The translations under genes were made by a program, and so were the position numbers. 52,692 bases of DNA, from positions 3,900,620 to 3,953,311 of the forward strand of contig NC_021017.1 of assembly GCF_000210075.1 (NCBI RefSeq), in the 5' to 3' direction. The notes beneath the pieces were generated by a model. It was given only the letters and a program-made list of their open reading frames with translations, made no database searches and was not told where the DNA came from. Below are positions 1 through 9,520 of the stretch, piece by piece (within the stretch, counting starts at the first letter, position 1; each line of letters starts with the position of its first letter). The stretch is from Bacteroides xylanisolvens XB1A. Lineage in GTDB: Bacteria; Bacteroidota; Bacteroidia; Bacteroidales; Bacteroidaceae.

Positions 1-249
1 TCTGTGCCCTCCGTGTCCTCTGTGGTGAAAACAGTGCAAAAATGAACTATTCAATTAAATAACAAACCGAATAATATTTTTTTATTCTAAAGTGAATCAG
101 CTAATGAGCTAACGTCTATACGATACAGTATAAGGTTGGTAGCTTGATAAAAGTTTTTTTTAAGCTAAAAAGTACAAATCTTTAAACTTTATTTCTTTAC
201 TTTGTTATTTATAGAGTGAGACTTATAGCGAACTTAAACTAGAAAGATT
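1..249. other. Intergenic region upstream of the macroglobulin gene
   Basis: No gene is seen here. Bases 1-31 hold a short degenerate tandem: TCTGTG at 1-6, TCCGTG at 10-15 and TCTGTG at 19-24, a 9-base period, ending in TCTGTGGTGAAAA. The same 13-mer recurs at 6160-6172, also next to tandem TCTGTG copies. The remainder is AT-rich and should carry the promoter of the gene at 250. The closest match to a Bacteroides -7 box is TTACTTTG just upstream, one base off consensus, so the promoter is not assigned. Confidence 0.5.
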
Positions 250-3200
250 ATGAAAGTAAAGCAGATTTGTATGATGGTGCTACTATGGTTGGGAGTGATT
301 CCGGCGGTGCAGGCACAGACTTTCGACAAATTATGGAAAGAAGTGGAGCAAGCAGAGAAAAAGAGCTTGCCTAAGACAGTGATAAAACTGACTGATGAGA
401 TTTATCAGAAAGGGGAAAAAGAGAAAAACTCTCCGCAGATGCTCAAAGCATACGCGTGGCGGATGAAATACCGGGAAATGTTGAATCCGGATAGTCTTTA
501 TGCCGGTCTGAAAGGACTGGAACAGTGGGTGAAACAAACCGACCAACCAATGGACCGTGCTATTTTGCATTCTCTGATAGCCGGAATTTATGCAAATTAT
601 GCTGCCAACAATCAATGGCAACTTCGCCAACGGACGGAAATCGTAGGCCAAACGCCTTCTGCGGATATACGCGAGTGGACCGCCAATATGTTTGTAGAGA
701 AAGTGCGGACAAATGTGAAAGAAGCCTTGGCTGACTCTGTGTTACTGCTCAAAACTTCTTCACGCGACTATATCCCTTTCGTAGAATTGGGGAAAACGAG
801 TGAATATTATCACCATGACCTCTATCATCTATTGGCTTCCCGTGGAATTGATGCTCTGTTGCAAGTGGAAAAACTAGGTAGCGGGTATACTGAAACGAAC
901 GCCGTAAATCCGGTGAAGCAGGATATAATAGCTATTTACGGAAATATGCTTTCTGCTTATAAAGCAGCCGGATTGAAAGAAGGTTATGTGTTGACCGCAC
1001 TTAACTATTTGGACTGGAGACGGGGAGCGGAACGGTATATCCGACCTCTCCAAGTAAAGGGAGAGGCTTCGGTATTGACGGATGACACTTACCTGAAAGC
1101 ATTGAATACATTGAAAAGTAAATATGCTTCGGAACCGATATGTGCTGAAGTGTACCTGGCACAAGCCCGTTATGCTATTGAAAAGCAACAGCAGGTTAAT
1201 GCATTGCAACTTTGTGATGAGGCGATTCGTCTTTATCCGGGGTATGACAGAATCAATGCTCTGAAAAATCTTCGGGAAGAGATATTGGCTCCTTATTTGA
1301 ATGTCTATGCAGCAGATCAGGCTTTCCCGAACGAAGAGATAGAACTAAGAGCCTCACATAAGAATCTGGATGGTTTTACCGTCCGGATTTATCAGGCGAA
1401 GAAACTGATAAAAGAACAACATTACTCTGTAATTCGTCCGGAAGATTACCGGACACAGGACACGGTGTTTACGTTCAAAGCTCCCGAACTTGGAGCTTAC
1501 ATAATGCGTATCATACCGGATATTCGTGCAAAGAGAGACAGTGAAAGCAAGTTTGACGTAACACGTTTCAAGGTGTTGACTTGTCGTCTGCCGGAAAAAC
1601 AATATCAAGTGGTGACGTTGGACGGACAGACGGGACATCCTATTTCGAATGCGAAAGTTACGATGTATAGTAACGATGAAAAAGTTTTGCAAGAGTTTAC
1701 GACGGACAAAGATGGTAAGGTGGTATTTCCCTGGAAATCTGAATACCGCTATTTGAGAGCCTCCAAGGGCACGGATACAGCGATGCCGAAGCAAGGTATC
1801 TATGCAGGAAGTTACGGATACTACGGTGACGAAGATAAAGTGGCGGAAAATATGACTTTATTGACTGACCGTTCTTTGTATCGTCCCGGACAAACGGTGT
1901 ATGTGAAAGGGATTGCCTATTCTCAAAAATCAGATACGGCGGATGTGCTCCCGAACAAGGAATATATGGTGACTTTATTGGATGCGAATAATCAGGAAGT
2001 AGGGCAGAAGTCGGTACGCACCAATGAGTTCGGTTCGTTTGCCACTGATTTCGCGTTGCCTTCAGCTTGCCTGAACGGAATGTTCTCGTTGAAGGCAGGA
2101 AGAGGCCGTACAAGTATCCGTGTGGAAGATTATAAACGTCCGACATTTGACATCACTTTTGAAAAGCAACAGGGAAGTTACAAGTTGGGAGATGAAGTGC
2201 AGGTGAAAGGCAAGATAGAATCTTATAGCGGTGTATTGCTTCAGGATCTTCCGGTAAAATATAAAGTGATGCGTTCTACATACAGCCTTTGGCGGTTTGC
2301 GGAATCGGTACAGATTGCTTCCGGTGAAGTGACGGCCAATGAGAACGGAGAATTTACGATACCGGTCCGCCTGCAGGAAAGTGACTCTTATAAGAATGAT
2401 GATAAAGTATATTATCGCTATTCCATTGAAGCTACTGTTACCAATGTGGCGGGTGAAACACAATCTTCTACGGATGTCATTTCGGCCGGAAATCGTTCGT
2501 TGGTTTTGCAGGTGGAATTGCATGATAAGACTTGTAAGGATAAACCATTCGACACGATGTTTAACGTGCAAAACCTGAATGGACAACCTGTGGAAGTGAA
2601 AGGAAATTATTACTTGTATCCTGCCAAAGACCAGGATTTCAAACAACTGGAAGAGAAATCGATTGCAACGGGAACTTTTACTTCTAACGAAGAAATAACG
2701 CTCGATTGGAAGGATCTTCCTTCGGGCCCTTATGTACTGAAAGCATCGGTGAAAGATAATCAGGGCAAGGAAGTGACTGCTGATACTAACACGATTCTTT
2801 TTTCCATTGAGGACAAACGTCCGCCTGTAGAAACGACAGTTTGGTTCTATGGAGAAAATATGGAATTTGATGCGACTCATCCGGCTGTATTCTGCTTCGG
2901 TACGTCGAAAAAGGATGCTTATGTGATGATGAATGTATTCTCCGGTGATAAACTGCTGGAAAGTAAGACGTTGAACTTGTCTGATACGATTGTTCGCTTC
3001 GAATATCCATATCAGGAGAGTTATGGTGACGGTGTGTTTGTGAATTTCTGTATGGTAAGAGATGGACAGGTTTATCAGGAACATGCCCGGCTGACCAGAC
3101 GTGTACCGGATAAGACATTGACTATGAAGTGGGAAGTATTCCGCGATAAGTTGCGTCCCGGACAGAAGGAAGAATGGAAACTGACGATTAAAACGCCGCA

Positions 3201-5994
3201 AGGACAAGCCGCCAATGCGGAGATGCTGGCAACGATGTATGATGCTTCACTGGATAAGATATGGAACCGTCAGCAGAATTTCCAAATCTTCTATAGTCAG
3301 ATTGTTCCGTATTCTAATTGGATGAGCGGATATTCAGGAAATAATTCATTTAATTACTGGTGGAATACGAAAAGTCTTAAAGTGCCGGGATTGGCGTATG
3401 ATTATTTCGTGATGTCTTCCGGTGTAGGAAATGTATATGCATTGTCGGAGTCTTTGGCTGATGGAGTGGTGGTTAGAGGTCTGGCGGTTCAGAGAAAGGT
3501 GTCGATGACAGGAAGTGTTACAAGCCGGAGCAATGCGGTGGAAGTGAAATATGTACCGGCTTTAGTCTCCGATGCTTCTGAAGATGTGGAATTTGAGTCA
3601 GGATGGGGTCAAACGGGAACACTTGGTAAACTTGATGAAACGTCCGGAAACGAAACACTCCCTGAAGCTCCTGCCGACCTGCGTACAAATCTTGCAGAAA
3701 CGGCCTTCTTCTATCCGCAACTTCGTACCAATGAACAGGGAGAAATCTCGTTCTCTTTCACGATGCCCGAAAGTCTGACGCGTTGGAACTTCCGTGGATA
3801 TTCTCATACGAAAGGGATGCTGATGGGAACATTGGACGGTGAAGCTACCACGAGTAAGGAATTTATGCTGACTCCTAATCTTCCCCGCTTTGTACGTGTG
3901 GGAGATAAGACTTCTCTTACAGCTTCTATCTCTAATATGACTGGTAAGTCGCAAGCCGGAACAGTAACTCTGATTCTTTTCGATCCGATGACGGAGAAAG
4001 TAATCAGTACACAAAAACAGAAATTCAGCCTTGTTGCCGGAAAGACGATTGGCGTGAGCTTCCAGTTTACCGTCAGTGATAAATACGAAATATTGGGATG
4101 CCGGATGATAGCCGACAGCGGTACTTTCAGCGATGGAGAACAACAGTTGCTTCCGGTGCTTAGCAATAAAGAACATTTGGTAGAGACACTTCCAATGCCT
4201 GTACGTGGAGAAGAAACCCGTACTTTCTCACTCGACCGCCTGTTCAACCAACAAAGTAAAACGGCAACCGACCGTAAACTGACTGTCGAGTTTACAGGAA
4301 ATCCGGCCTGGTATGCTATTCAGGCATTGCCTTCTTTGAGTCTTCCTACAAGCAATAATGCGATCTCCTGGGCTACGGCATATTATGCAAATACCTTGGC
4401 TTCGTTCATTATGAACAGTCAGCCGAAGATCAAAGCAGTGTTTGAAAGTTGGAAATTGCAGGGAGGTACGAAAGAAACCTTCTTGAGCAATCTGCAAAAG
4501 AATCAGGAAGTGAAGAATATTATTCTGTCCGAATCTCCCTGGGTGCTCGAAGCGCAAACGGAAGAGCAACAGAAAGAACGTATCGCCACTTTGTTTGATT
4601 TGAATAATATCCGTAGCAATAATATAGCGGCTTTGACCCGATTACAGGAGTTGCAGAACGCAAACGGTGCATGGTCTTGGTATAAAGGAATGACCGGCAG
4701 CCGATATATTACTACCTATATCGCCGAACTGAATGCCCGTCTGGCTATGTTGACAGGTGAGAAATTAACAGGTCCAGCTCTCTCCTTGCAACAAAATGCT
4801 TTCACTTACCTTCATCAATCAGCTTTAGACGAATATAAGGAAATCTTGAAAGCACAGAAAGAAGGAGTGAAATTTACCGGTGTTTCGGGTAGTATTCTGC
4901 AATATTTGTATCTCATCGCTATTTCCGGAGAGCAGGTGCCTGCTGCCAATAAAGCTGCTTATACCTATTATCTTTCTAAAGTAGGAGAACTGCTTACTTC
5001 TCCTTCGATGGATACGAAAGCGATTGCCGCTATTGTACTGGATAAAGCCGGACGCAAGAAAGAAGCACAGGAATTTGTCGCTTCTCTGAAAGAATTCCTG
5101 ACCAAGACGGATGAACAGGGAATGTTCTTTGCTTTCAACGAGAATCCGTATACATGGGGCGGAATGCAGATGCAGGCTCACGTAGATGTGATGGAAGCAT
5201 TGGAGGCGATAGGCGGTAACAGCGATACCGTGGAAGAAATGAAACTTTGGCTGTTGAAGCAAAAGCAAACACAACAATGGAACTCTCCGGTAGCTACTGC
5301 CGACGCGGTATTTGCATTGCTGATGAAAGGTGTTAACTTGCTCGACAATCAGGGAGATGTACGGATTGTAATTGCTAATGAAGTGCTGGAAACGGTTGCT
5401 CCGAGTAAAACAACTGTTCCCGGATTGGGATATATCAAACGTTCTTTCACACAGAAGAGCGTGGTGGATGCCCGTAAGATTGAAGTGGAAAAGAGAAATC
5501 CGGGTATCGCCTGGGGAGCTGTATATGCAGAATTTGAATCCCCCATCAGTGATGTGAAACAACAGGGTGGTGAGTTGAATGTAGAGAAACAATTGTATGT
5601 GGAACGTATGGTAAATAATGTCCCTCAATTGCAGCCTATAACAGCGAAAACTGTTCTTCAGGTAGGTGATAAAGTCGTTTCCCGTTTGAGCATCCGTGTA
5701 GACCGTCCGATGGACTTTGTGCAGTTGAAAGATCAGCGGGGAGCTTGCTTCGAACCGATCGGCAGCATTTCCGGCTATCGTTGGAACAACGGACTGGGCT
5801 ATTACGTAGACATCAAAGATGCATCGACCAATTTCTTCTTCGATCATTTAGGAAAAGGAGTATATGTATTGGAATATAGTTACCGTGTCAGCCGTGCAGG
5901 AACTTACGAAACAGGTCTGGCAACCATGCAATGTGCATACGCACCAGAATATGCTTCACATTCTGCTTCGATGACGGTAGCTGTTAAAGAGTAA
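250..5994 (+). CDS. Alpha-2-macroglobulin family protein (thioester-less, secreted)
   Basis: This 1914-residue protein starts with a signal peptide ending near VQAQ (about residue 23), so it acts in the periplasm or at the cell surface. Residues up to about 350 look helical and TPR-like. An Ig/carboxypeptidase-regulatory-like segment follows at about 455-495. The MG2 signature LTDRSLYRPGQTVYVKG begins near residue 536, and the alpha-2-macroglobulin domain (FFYPQLRTNEQGEISFSF) near residue 1153. Bacterial members of this family are thought to trap or inhibit proteases. The Cys-x-Glu-Gln thioester motif found in YfhM-type members is absent; the matching region reads LPTSNNAISWA. Covalent capture is therefore unlikely, as in the YfaS/MagD-like and many Bacteroides members. 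It is followed by a 79-base inverted repeat and then a DUF1573 gene. Family assignment is firm; the biological role is inferred. Confidence 0.93.
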   Translation: MKVKQICMMVLLWLGVIPAVQAQTFDKLWKEVEQAEKKSLPKTVIKLTDEIYQKGEKEKNSPQMLKAYAWRMKYREMLNPDSLYAGLKGLEQWVKQTDQPMDRAILHSLIAGIYANYAANNQWQLRQRTEIVGQTPSADIREWTANMFVEKVRTNVKEALADSVLLLKTSSRDYIPFVELGKTSEYYHHDLYHLLASRGIDALLQVEKLGSGYTETNAVNPVKQDIIAIYGNMLSAYKAAGLKEGYVLTALNYLDWRRGAERYIRPLQVKGEASVLTDDTYLKALNTLKSKYASEPICAEVYLAQARYAIEKQQQVNALQLCDEAIRLYPGYDRINALKNLREEILAPYLNVYAADQAFPNEEIELRASHKNLDGFTVRIYQAKKLIKEQHYSVIRPEDYRTQDTVFTFKAPELGAYIMRIIPDIRAKRDSESKFDVTRFKVLTCRLPEKQYQVVTLDGQTGHPISNAKVTMYSNDEKVLQEFTTDKDGKVVFPWKSEYRYLRASKGTDTAMPKQGIYAGSYGYYGDEDKVAENMTLLTDRSLYRPGQTVYVKGIAYSQKSDTADVLPNKEYMVTLLDANNQEVGQKSVRTNEFGSFATDFALPSACLNGMFSLKAGRGRTSIRVEDYKRPTFDITFEKQQGSYKLGDEVQVKGKIESYSGVLLQDLPVKYKVMRSTYSLWRFAESVQIASGEVTANENGEFTIPVRLQESDSYKNDDKVYYRYSIEATVTNVAGETQSSTDVISAGNRSLVLQVELHDKTCKDKPFDTMFNVQNLNGQPVEVKGNYYLYPAKDQDFKQLEEKSIATGTFTSNEEITLDWKDLPSGPYVLKASVKDNQGKEVTADTNTILFSIEDKRPPVETTVWFYGENMEFDATHPAVFCFGTSKKDAYVMMNVFSGDKLLESKTLNLSDTIVRFEYPYQESYGDGVFVNFCMVRDGQVYQEHARLTRRVPDKTLTMKWEVFRDKLRPGQKEEWKLTIKTPQGQAANAEMLATMYDASLDKIWNRQQNFQIFYSQIVPYSNWMSGYSGNNSFNYWWNTKSLKVPGLAYDYFVMSSGVGNVYALSESLADGVVVRGLAVQRKVSMTGSVTSRSNAVEVKYVPALVSDASEDVEFESGWGQTGTLGKLDETSGNETLPEAPADLRTNLAETAFFYPQLRTNEQGEISFSFTMPESLTRWNFRGYSHTKGMLMGTLDGEATTSKEFMLTPNLPRFVRVGDKTSLTASISNMTGKSQAGTVTLILFDPMTEKVISTQKQKFSLVAGKTIGVSFQFTVSDKYEILGCRMIADSGTFSDGEQQLLPVLSNKEHLVETLPMPVRGEETRTFSLDRLFNQQSKTATDRKLTVEFTGNPAWYAIQALPSLSLPTSNNAISWATAYYANTLASFIMNSQPKIKAVFESWKLQGGTKETFLSNLQKNQEVKNIILSESPWVLEAQTEEQQKERIATLFDLNNIRSNNIAALTRLQELQNANGAWSWYKGMTGSRYITTYIAELNARLAMLTGEKLTGPALSLQQNAFTYLHQSALDEYKEILKAQKEGVKFTGVSGSILQYLYLIAISGEQVPAANKAAYTYYLSKVGELLTSPSMDTKAIAAIVLDKAGRKKEAQEFVASLKEFLTKTDEQGMFFAFNENPYTWGGMQMQAHVDVMEALEAIGGNSDTVEEMKLWLLKQKQTQQWNSPVATADAVFALLMKGVNLLDNQGDVRIVIANEVLETVAPSKTTVPGLGYIKRSFTQKSVVDARKIEVEKRNPGIAWGAVYAEFESPISDVKQQGGELNVEKQLYVERMVNNVPQLQPITAKTVLQVGDKVVSRLSIRVDRPMDFVQLKDQRGACFEPIGSISGYRWNNGLGYYVDIKDASTNFFFDHLGKGVYVLEYSYRVSRAGTYETGLATMQCAYAPEYASHSASMTVAVKE

Positions 5995-6017
5995 CGCAGG
6001 ACATTTGTAAGAGAAAT

Positions 6018-6096
6018 ATTCGGGCACGGATTATGCCGATTTTACGGTTCATTAGATAAACTGAAACCGTAAAATAGGCGTAATCCGTGCCTGAAT
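6018..6096. repeat. Long imperfect inverted repeat (hairpin)
   Basis: Two arms of about 34 bases face each other. The left arm starts at 6018 (ATTCGGGCACGGATTA...) and the right arm ends at 6096 (...TAATCCGTGCCTGAAT). They differ by three mismatches and one bulge, with a loop of about nine bases. The hairpin lies 24 bases after the stop of the macroglobulin gene, so it could end transcription, but no T-run follows. It looks more like a repetitive extragenic palindrome than a classical terminator. Confidence 0.75.
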
Positions 6097-6138
6097 CTAT
6101 TTGATACCTCTTGATGGGGAGAATTATCCTCTTTCGTC

Positions 6139-6172
6139 AATCTGTGTTAATCTGTGTAATCTGTGGTGAAAA
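6139..6172. repeat. AATCTGTG short tandem repeat
   Basis: AATCTGTG occurs at 6139-6146, 6149-6156 and 6158-6165, then runs into TCTGTGGTGAAAA. The closing 13-mer is identical to bases 19-31 of the window, where a similar 9-base tandem precedes it. This marks a dispersed intergenic repeat present twice within 6.2 kb. On the minus strand it reads as a FFTTDYTD peptide, which is an artefact of the repeat. Confidence 0.7.
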
Positions 6173-6219
6173 ACTCATCTAAAACCCCTACATTTGTGCA
6201 CCAAAATAAAAAATATCGC

Positions 6220-7287
6220 ATGAAACGTAGTTTACTATCTATATTATCTTTACTTACTGTCGCTTTGGCAGCCGTTGCCCAACCTCGTATCTCTTCAAAT
6301 AAAGAGACACATAACTTCGGACAAATTGAGTGGAAACGTCCGGTGACAGTGGAATATACCATCACTAACACGGGAAACCAGCCATTGGTACTGACCAACG
6401 TCACAACCTCTTGTGCCTGTGCCGTGGCCGACTGGACCAAAGAACCGATTGCCCCGGGAGGAAAAGGAGTAGTAAAAGCTTCTTTTGACGCAAAAGCGTT
6501 AGGACATTTTGAAAAGTCGATAGGAATATATAGCAATGCCAGTCCGAGCCTGGTCTATCTGAAGTTTACCGGTGAAGTAGTGCAGGAAATAAAAGATTAT
6601 ACAAAGCTACTTCCTTATACAATTGGAAATATTCGTTTAGATCGTGATGAGTTTGCTTTCCCCGATGTCTATCGCGGACAGCAGCCTTCATTGACCTTTG
6701 ATATCGCCAATCTTTCGGATCGTCCTTACGAACCGGTATTGATGCATCTGCCTCCTTATCTGAAAATGGAAGCGGAACCCAAAGTCTTGTTGAAAGGCAA
6801 GAAGGGAACTATCAAACTGACGCTGGATGCGAGCCAGCTAAAAGATTACGGATTGACACAGGCTTCTGTCTACCTTTCCCGTTTCTCCGGTGATAAGGTG
6901 AGCGAAGATAATGAAATACCGGTTTCGGCCATTCTTCTTCCCGACTTCTCTCGTATGACGGAAAAAGATTCTTTGAACGCTCCTGCCATGCACATTTCGG
7001 AAACGGATATTGATCTTAGTATCCCGTTGATAAAGAAGAATAAGGTAAGCCATGATATATTGATAGCCAATTCCGGAAAGACTCCGTTAGTCATCAGTAA
7101 GTTGCAGGTATTCAATTCGTCGGTAGGAGTGAGCCTGAAGAAGACGGTCCTTCCTCCGGATGGAATGACGAAGCTCAAAGTAACTATTCGTAAGCGTGAC
7201 GTAGGTAATAAGAAGCATCATTTACGTATCCTGATGATAACAAATGATCCGTTACGCCCGAAAGTTGAAATCAATATCAAACGCTAA
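6220..7287 (+). CDS. DUF1573 domain secreted protein
   Basis: The start at 6220 is chosen because it gives a clean signal peptide (MKRSLLSILSLLTVALAAVAQ, cleaved near residue 21). An upstream in-frame ATG at 6163 would add 19 polar residues encoded partly by the intergenic repeat. The mature N-terminus holds the DUF1573 pattern: HNFGQIEW, an ITNTGNQPLVL strand and the TSCACAVADW cysteine turn. Ig-like strands and a second similar region follow (ANSGKTPLVISKL). DUF1573 proteins are common Bacteroidetes envelope proteins with an ASPM/SPD-2/Hydin-like Ig fold and no defined enzymatic activity. Its stop lies 5 bases before the MeaB start, so the two are probably co-transcribed. Function unknown. 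Confidence 0.9.
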   Translation: MKRSLLSILSLLTVALAAVAQPRISSNKETHNFGQIEWKRPVTVEYTITNTGNQPLVLTNVTTSCACAVADWTKEPIAPGGKGVVKASFDAKALGHFEKSIGIYSNASPSLVYLKFTGEVVQEIKDYTKLLPYTIGNIRLDRDEFAFPDVYRGQQPSLTFDIANLSDRPYEPVLMHLPPYLKMEAEPKVLLKGKKGTIKLTLDASQLKDYGLTQASVYLSRFSGDKVSEDNEIPVSAILLPDFSRMTEKDSLNAPAMHISETDIDLSIPLIKKNKVSHDILIANSGKTPLVISKLQVFNSSVGVSLKKTVLPPDGMTKLKVTIRKRDVGNKKHHLRILMITNDPLRPKVEINIKR

Positions 7288-7292
7288 ATCCT

Positions 7293-8390
7293 ATGATTAT
7301 GGAACATCCTGAAAATAGTGAAGAATATAAGGGGCTTGTTGTCAATAAAGGCATTGAGCAACCCTCATCTGTGAATCCCTACTTAAAGCGGAAACCTAAG
7401 AAACGCCAACTTTCAGTAGCAGAGTTTGTAGAAGGTATCGTAAAAGGTGATGTCACCATATTGAGTCAGGCTGTGACATTGGTTGAAAGCGTAAAGCCTG
7501 AACATCAGGCTGTCTCACAGGAAATCATAGAGAAGTGTCTGCCATTTTCCGGTAATTCGATCCGGATTGGTATCAGCGGCGTTCCCGGTGCGGGAAAGAG
7601 TACATCCATAGATGTATTCGGTCTGCACGTGCTCGAAAAGGGGGGCAAACTGGCGGTATTGGCCATCGACCCTAGTAGTGAGCGTAGTAAAGGCAGTATC
7701 TTAGGGGATAAAACGCGTATGGAGCAGCTTTCCGTGCATCCTAAATCGTTTATCCGCCCTAGTCCGTCAGCCGGTTCTTTGGGAGGAGTGGCACGCAAAA
7801 CACGTGAGACGATTATTCTTTGTGAAGCTGCCGGATTCGATAAGATTTTTGTGGAGACCGTAGGAGTGGGACAGAGCGAAACGGCTGTTCACTCGATGGT
7901 TGATTTCTTCCTGTTGATTCAGTTGTCCGGTACGGGCGATGAACTGCAAGGGATTAAGCGTGGTATTATGGAGATGGCGGATGGTATCGTTATCAATAAG
8001 GCCGATGGAGATAATCTGGAACGTGCCAAGTTGGCTGCCACTCAATTCCGTAATGCATTGCATCTGTTTCCTGCGCCTGAATCCGGATGGATTCCCAAAG
8101 TATTGACTTACTCCGGTTTTTATAACCTGGGAGTGAAGGAGGTCTGGGATATGATTTACGAATACATTGACTTCGTGAAAGAAAACGGCTATTTTGAATA
8201 TCGCCGCAACGAGCAAAGTAAATATTGGATGTATGAAAGCATCAATGAACAACTTCGTGACAGCTTTTATCATAATCCGAAGATTGAAACAATGCTCTTA
8301 GAAAAAGAACAGCAGGTATTGAAAGGCAACCTGACTTCGTTTATAGCTGCAAGAAGCTTGCTCGATACTTATTTTGAGGATTTGAAATAA
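7293..8390 (+). CDS. meaB: Methylmalonyl-CoA mutase-associated GTPase MeaB
   Basis: This is a 365-residue G3E-type P-loop GTPase of the MeaB/ArgK family. It guards methylmalonyl-CoA mutase and gates adenosylcobalamin loading, which Bacteroides needs in the succinate-to-propionate route. Visible motifs are Walker A GVPGAGKST (residues 96-104), the AIDPSSERSKGSILGDKTRM block typical of MeaB, FVETVGVGQSE and the NKAD base-recognition motif. Length is normal for the family. ATGs at 7293 and 7299 are both possible starts. The mutase genes are not in the window. It follows the DUF1573 gene by 5 bases and ends before a hairpin shared with the convergent exporter gene. Confidence 0.95.
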   Translation: MIMEHPENSEEYKGLVVNKGIEQPSSVNPYLKRKPKKRQLSVAEFVEGIVKGDVTILSQAVTLVESVKPEHQAVSQEIIEKCLPFSGNSIRIGISGVPGAGKSTSIDVFGLHVLEKGGKLAVLAIDPSSERSKGSILGDKTRMEQLSVHPKSFIRPSPSAGSLGGVARKTRETIILCEAAGFDKIFVETVGVGQSETAVHSMVDFFLLIQLSGTGDELQGIKRGIMEMADGIVINKADGDNLERAKLAATQFRNALHLFPAPESGWIPKVLTYSGFYNLGVKEVWDMIYEYIDFVKENGYFEYRRNEQSKYWMYESINEQLRDSFYHNPKIETMLLEKEQQVLKGNLTSFIAARSLLDTYFEDLK

Positions 8391-8439
8391 GACTTTAAAT
8401 GATAATAAGATTCTGATTCTTAAAGAATACATTTAGCAT

Positions 8440-8474
8440 AAGCGGGTAGGAAACGTCAGTCTTTCTACCCGCTT
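8440..8474. terminator. Bidirectional terminator hairpin between meaB and the exporter gene
   Basis: AAGCGGGTAG at 8440-8449 pairs with CTACCCGCTT at 8465-8474 in a 10-base perfect stem, extended inward by A/T pairs. It lies between two convergent genes, 50 bases past the meaB stop and 6 bases past the exporter stop on the other strand, so it can serve both transcripts. Confidence 0.75.
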
Positions 8475-8480
8475 GTACTA

Positions 8481-9398
8481 TTAATGAGGCTTTTCTGCTT
8501 TTTCAAGATCAGCTCTTGATTTACTTTGAGTCACAATATATACTCCCAGGAATACGAGCGCGATAGCGATTCCTTTCTCCCAGCCGAAACTTCCGATACC
8601 CATCGCGATTGCCGCAATCGTAGCCACGATCGGTTGCATATAATTGTACATACTGACTACCGTAGGACGGAGCAGCCTCTGTGCAGTCATAATGCAGAGA
8701 TACGCGAGGAAGCTACCTCCTAATACGACATAAAGTACCTGTAGAATGGCGACAGTGGAAACAGAAGTCCATTGAATCGTAGAAATATCATAATAGGAGA
8801 ACGGAATGTAACACATTGAAGCATATATGAACATCCATTTATTAATCGTTACTGCCGAATATCGTTGAGACAATCCTTTGAATACAGTCAGGTATATGGA
8901 AAAACTGATTTGCGCAACGAGACAAAGCAAGTCGCCAATCAGGCTTCCATTTCCGTTGCTTCCTGCCTGGCTACTCATAATGAGAATGAGCGCTCCCATA
9001 GCACCTATAAAAATTCCCAGTACTTTCTTATTGGTAATAGGTTCTTTCAAGTAAATGGCCGCTACAACCATTGTTACAATCGGTAGAGTGGTAGTTACGA
9101 TAGAAGCATCAATAGGAGAAGTCATAGAAAGTCCGAAGATAAACACTCCTTGATTGAATACTAGCGCAAACAGTGAAGCAAAGAAGATTTTCAGCATATC
9201 TTGATGATTCACATGTTCCTGTTTGCAAAACATGGAAAGGATCCAGAAAGCGGCTGCTGCCCCCACCATGCGGAATGTAGTGACAGAAATTGGAGAAAAC
9301 TCTTGAAGAGCCGACTTACCGATGGGAGACATTAATCCCCACATAACGTTTGCTGTAAGCGCAAACAAATGACCATACAGGTTCTTACTTTTGTCCAT
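8481..9398 (-). CDS. EamA/DMT-family transporter
   Basis: This 305-residue, strongly hydrophobic protein has about ten membrane spans in two similar halves, the usual drug/metabolite transporter (EamA, RhaT-like) layout. The N-terminal part reads HLFALTANVMWGLMSP, and the second repeat contains QPIVATIAAIAMG. These transporters export amino acids, nucleotides or other small metabolites across the inner membrane. The substrate cannot be read from sequence. It is a single-gene minus-strand unit, divergent from the ATPase gene at 9521, with a TACCTTTG -7 box at 9462-9469. Family sure, substrate unknown. Confidence 0.92.
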   Translation of the reverse strand: MDKSKNLYGHLFALTANVMWGLMSPIGKSALQEFSPISVTTFRMVGAAAAFWILSMFCKQEHVNHQDMLKIFFASLFALVFNQGVFIFGLSMTSPIDASIVTTTLPIVTMVVAAIYLKEPITNKKVLGIFIGAMGALILIMSSQAGSNGNGSLIGDLLCLVAQISFSIYLTVFKGLSQRYSAVTINKWMFIYASMCYIPFSYYDISTIQWTSVSTVAILQVLYVVLGGSFLAYLCIMTAQRLLRPTVVSMYNYMQPIVATIAAIAMGIGSFGWEKGIAIALVFLGVYIVTQSKSRADLEKAEKPH

Positions 9399-9461
9399 GT
9401 TGATACTATTTATTTTACCATATCTCTGATATCATTAACAATCAAATAGAGAAAACGGTTG

Positions 9462-9469
9462 CAAAGGTA
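9462..9469 (-). promoter_or_regulatory. Putative -7 box for the EamA transporter
   Basis: On the minus strand this reads TACCTTTG, a full match to the Bacteroides TAnnTTTG -7 element. It lies about 64 bases upstream of the exporter start codon. No clear -33 TTTG was found at the expected distance, so the call is tentative. Confidence 0.45.
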
Positions 9470-9491
9470 GTCTTTTATCGTATGATTTGTT

Positions 9492-9499
9492 TATATTTG
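9492..9499 (+). promoter_or_regulatory. Putative -7 box for the ATPase-DUF4435-channel unit
   Basis: TATATTTG matches the Bacteroides -7 consensus and lies 21 bases before the ATG at 9521, which implies a very short leader. It is nearly back to back with the minus-strand -7 box at 9462-9469. A -33 element is not evident. Confidence 0.45.
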
Positions 9500-9520
9500 C
9501 CTTGATTAAACTTGAATATT

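Noticed and set aside
2062..3207. 381-codon minus-strand frame inside the macroglobulin gene
   Set aside because: It lies wholly antisense to a well-supported gene, is rich in unlikely composition (Arg, Ile, Phe, His) and shows no family motif. The same holds for the 4825-5847 minus frame.
6147..6536. 129-codon minus-strand frame starting within the DUF1573 gene
   Set aside because: It is antisense to the DUF1573 signal peptide and domain. Its FFTTDYTD end is only the translated TCTGTG repeat.
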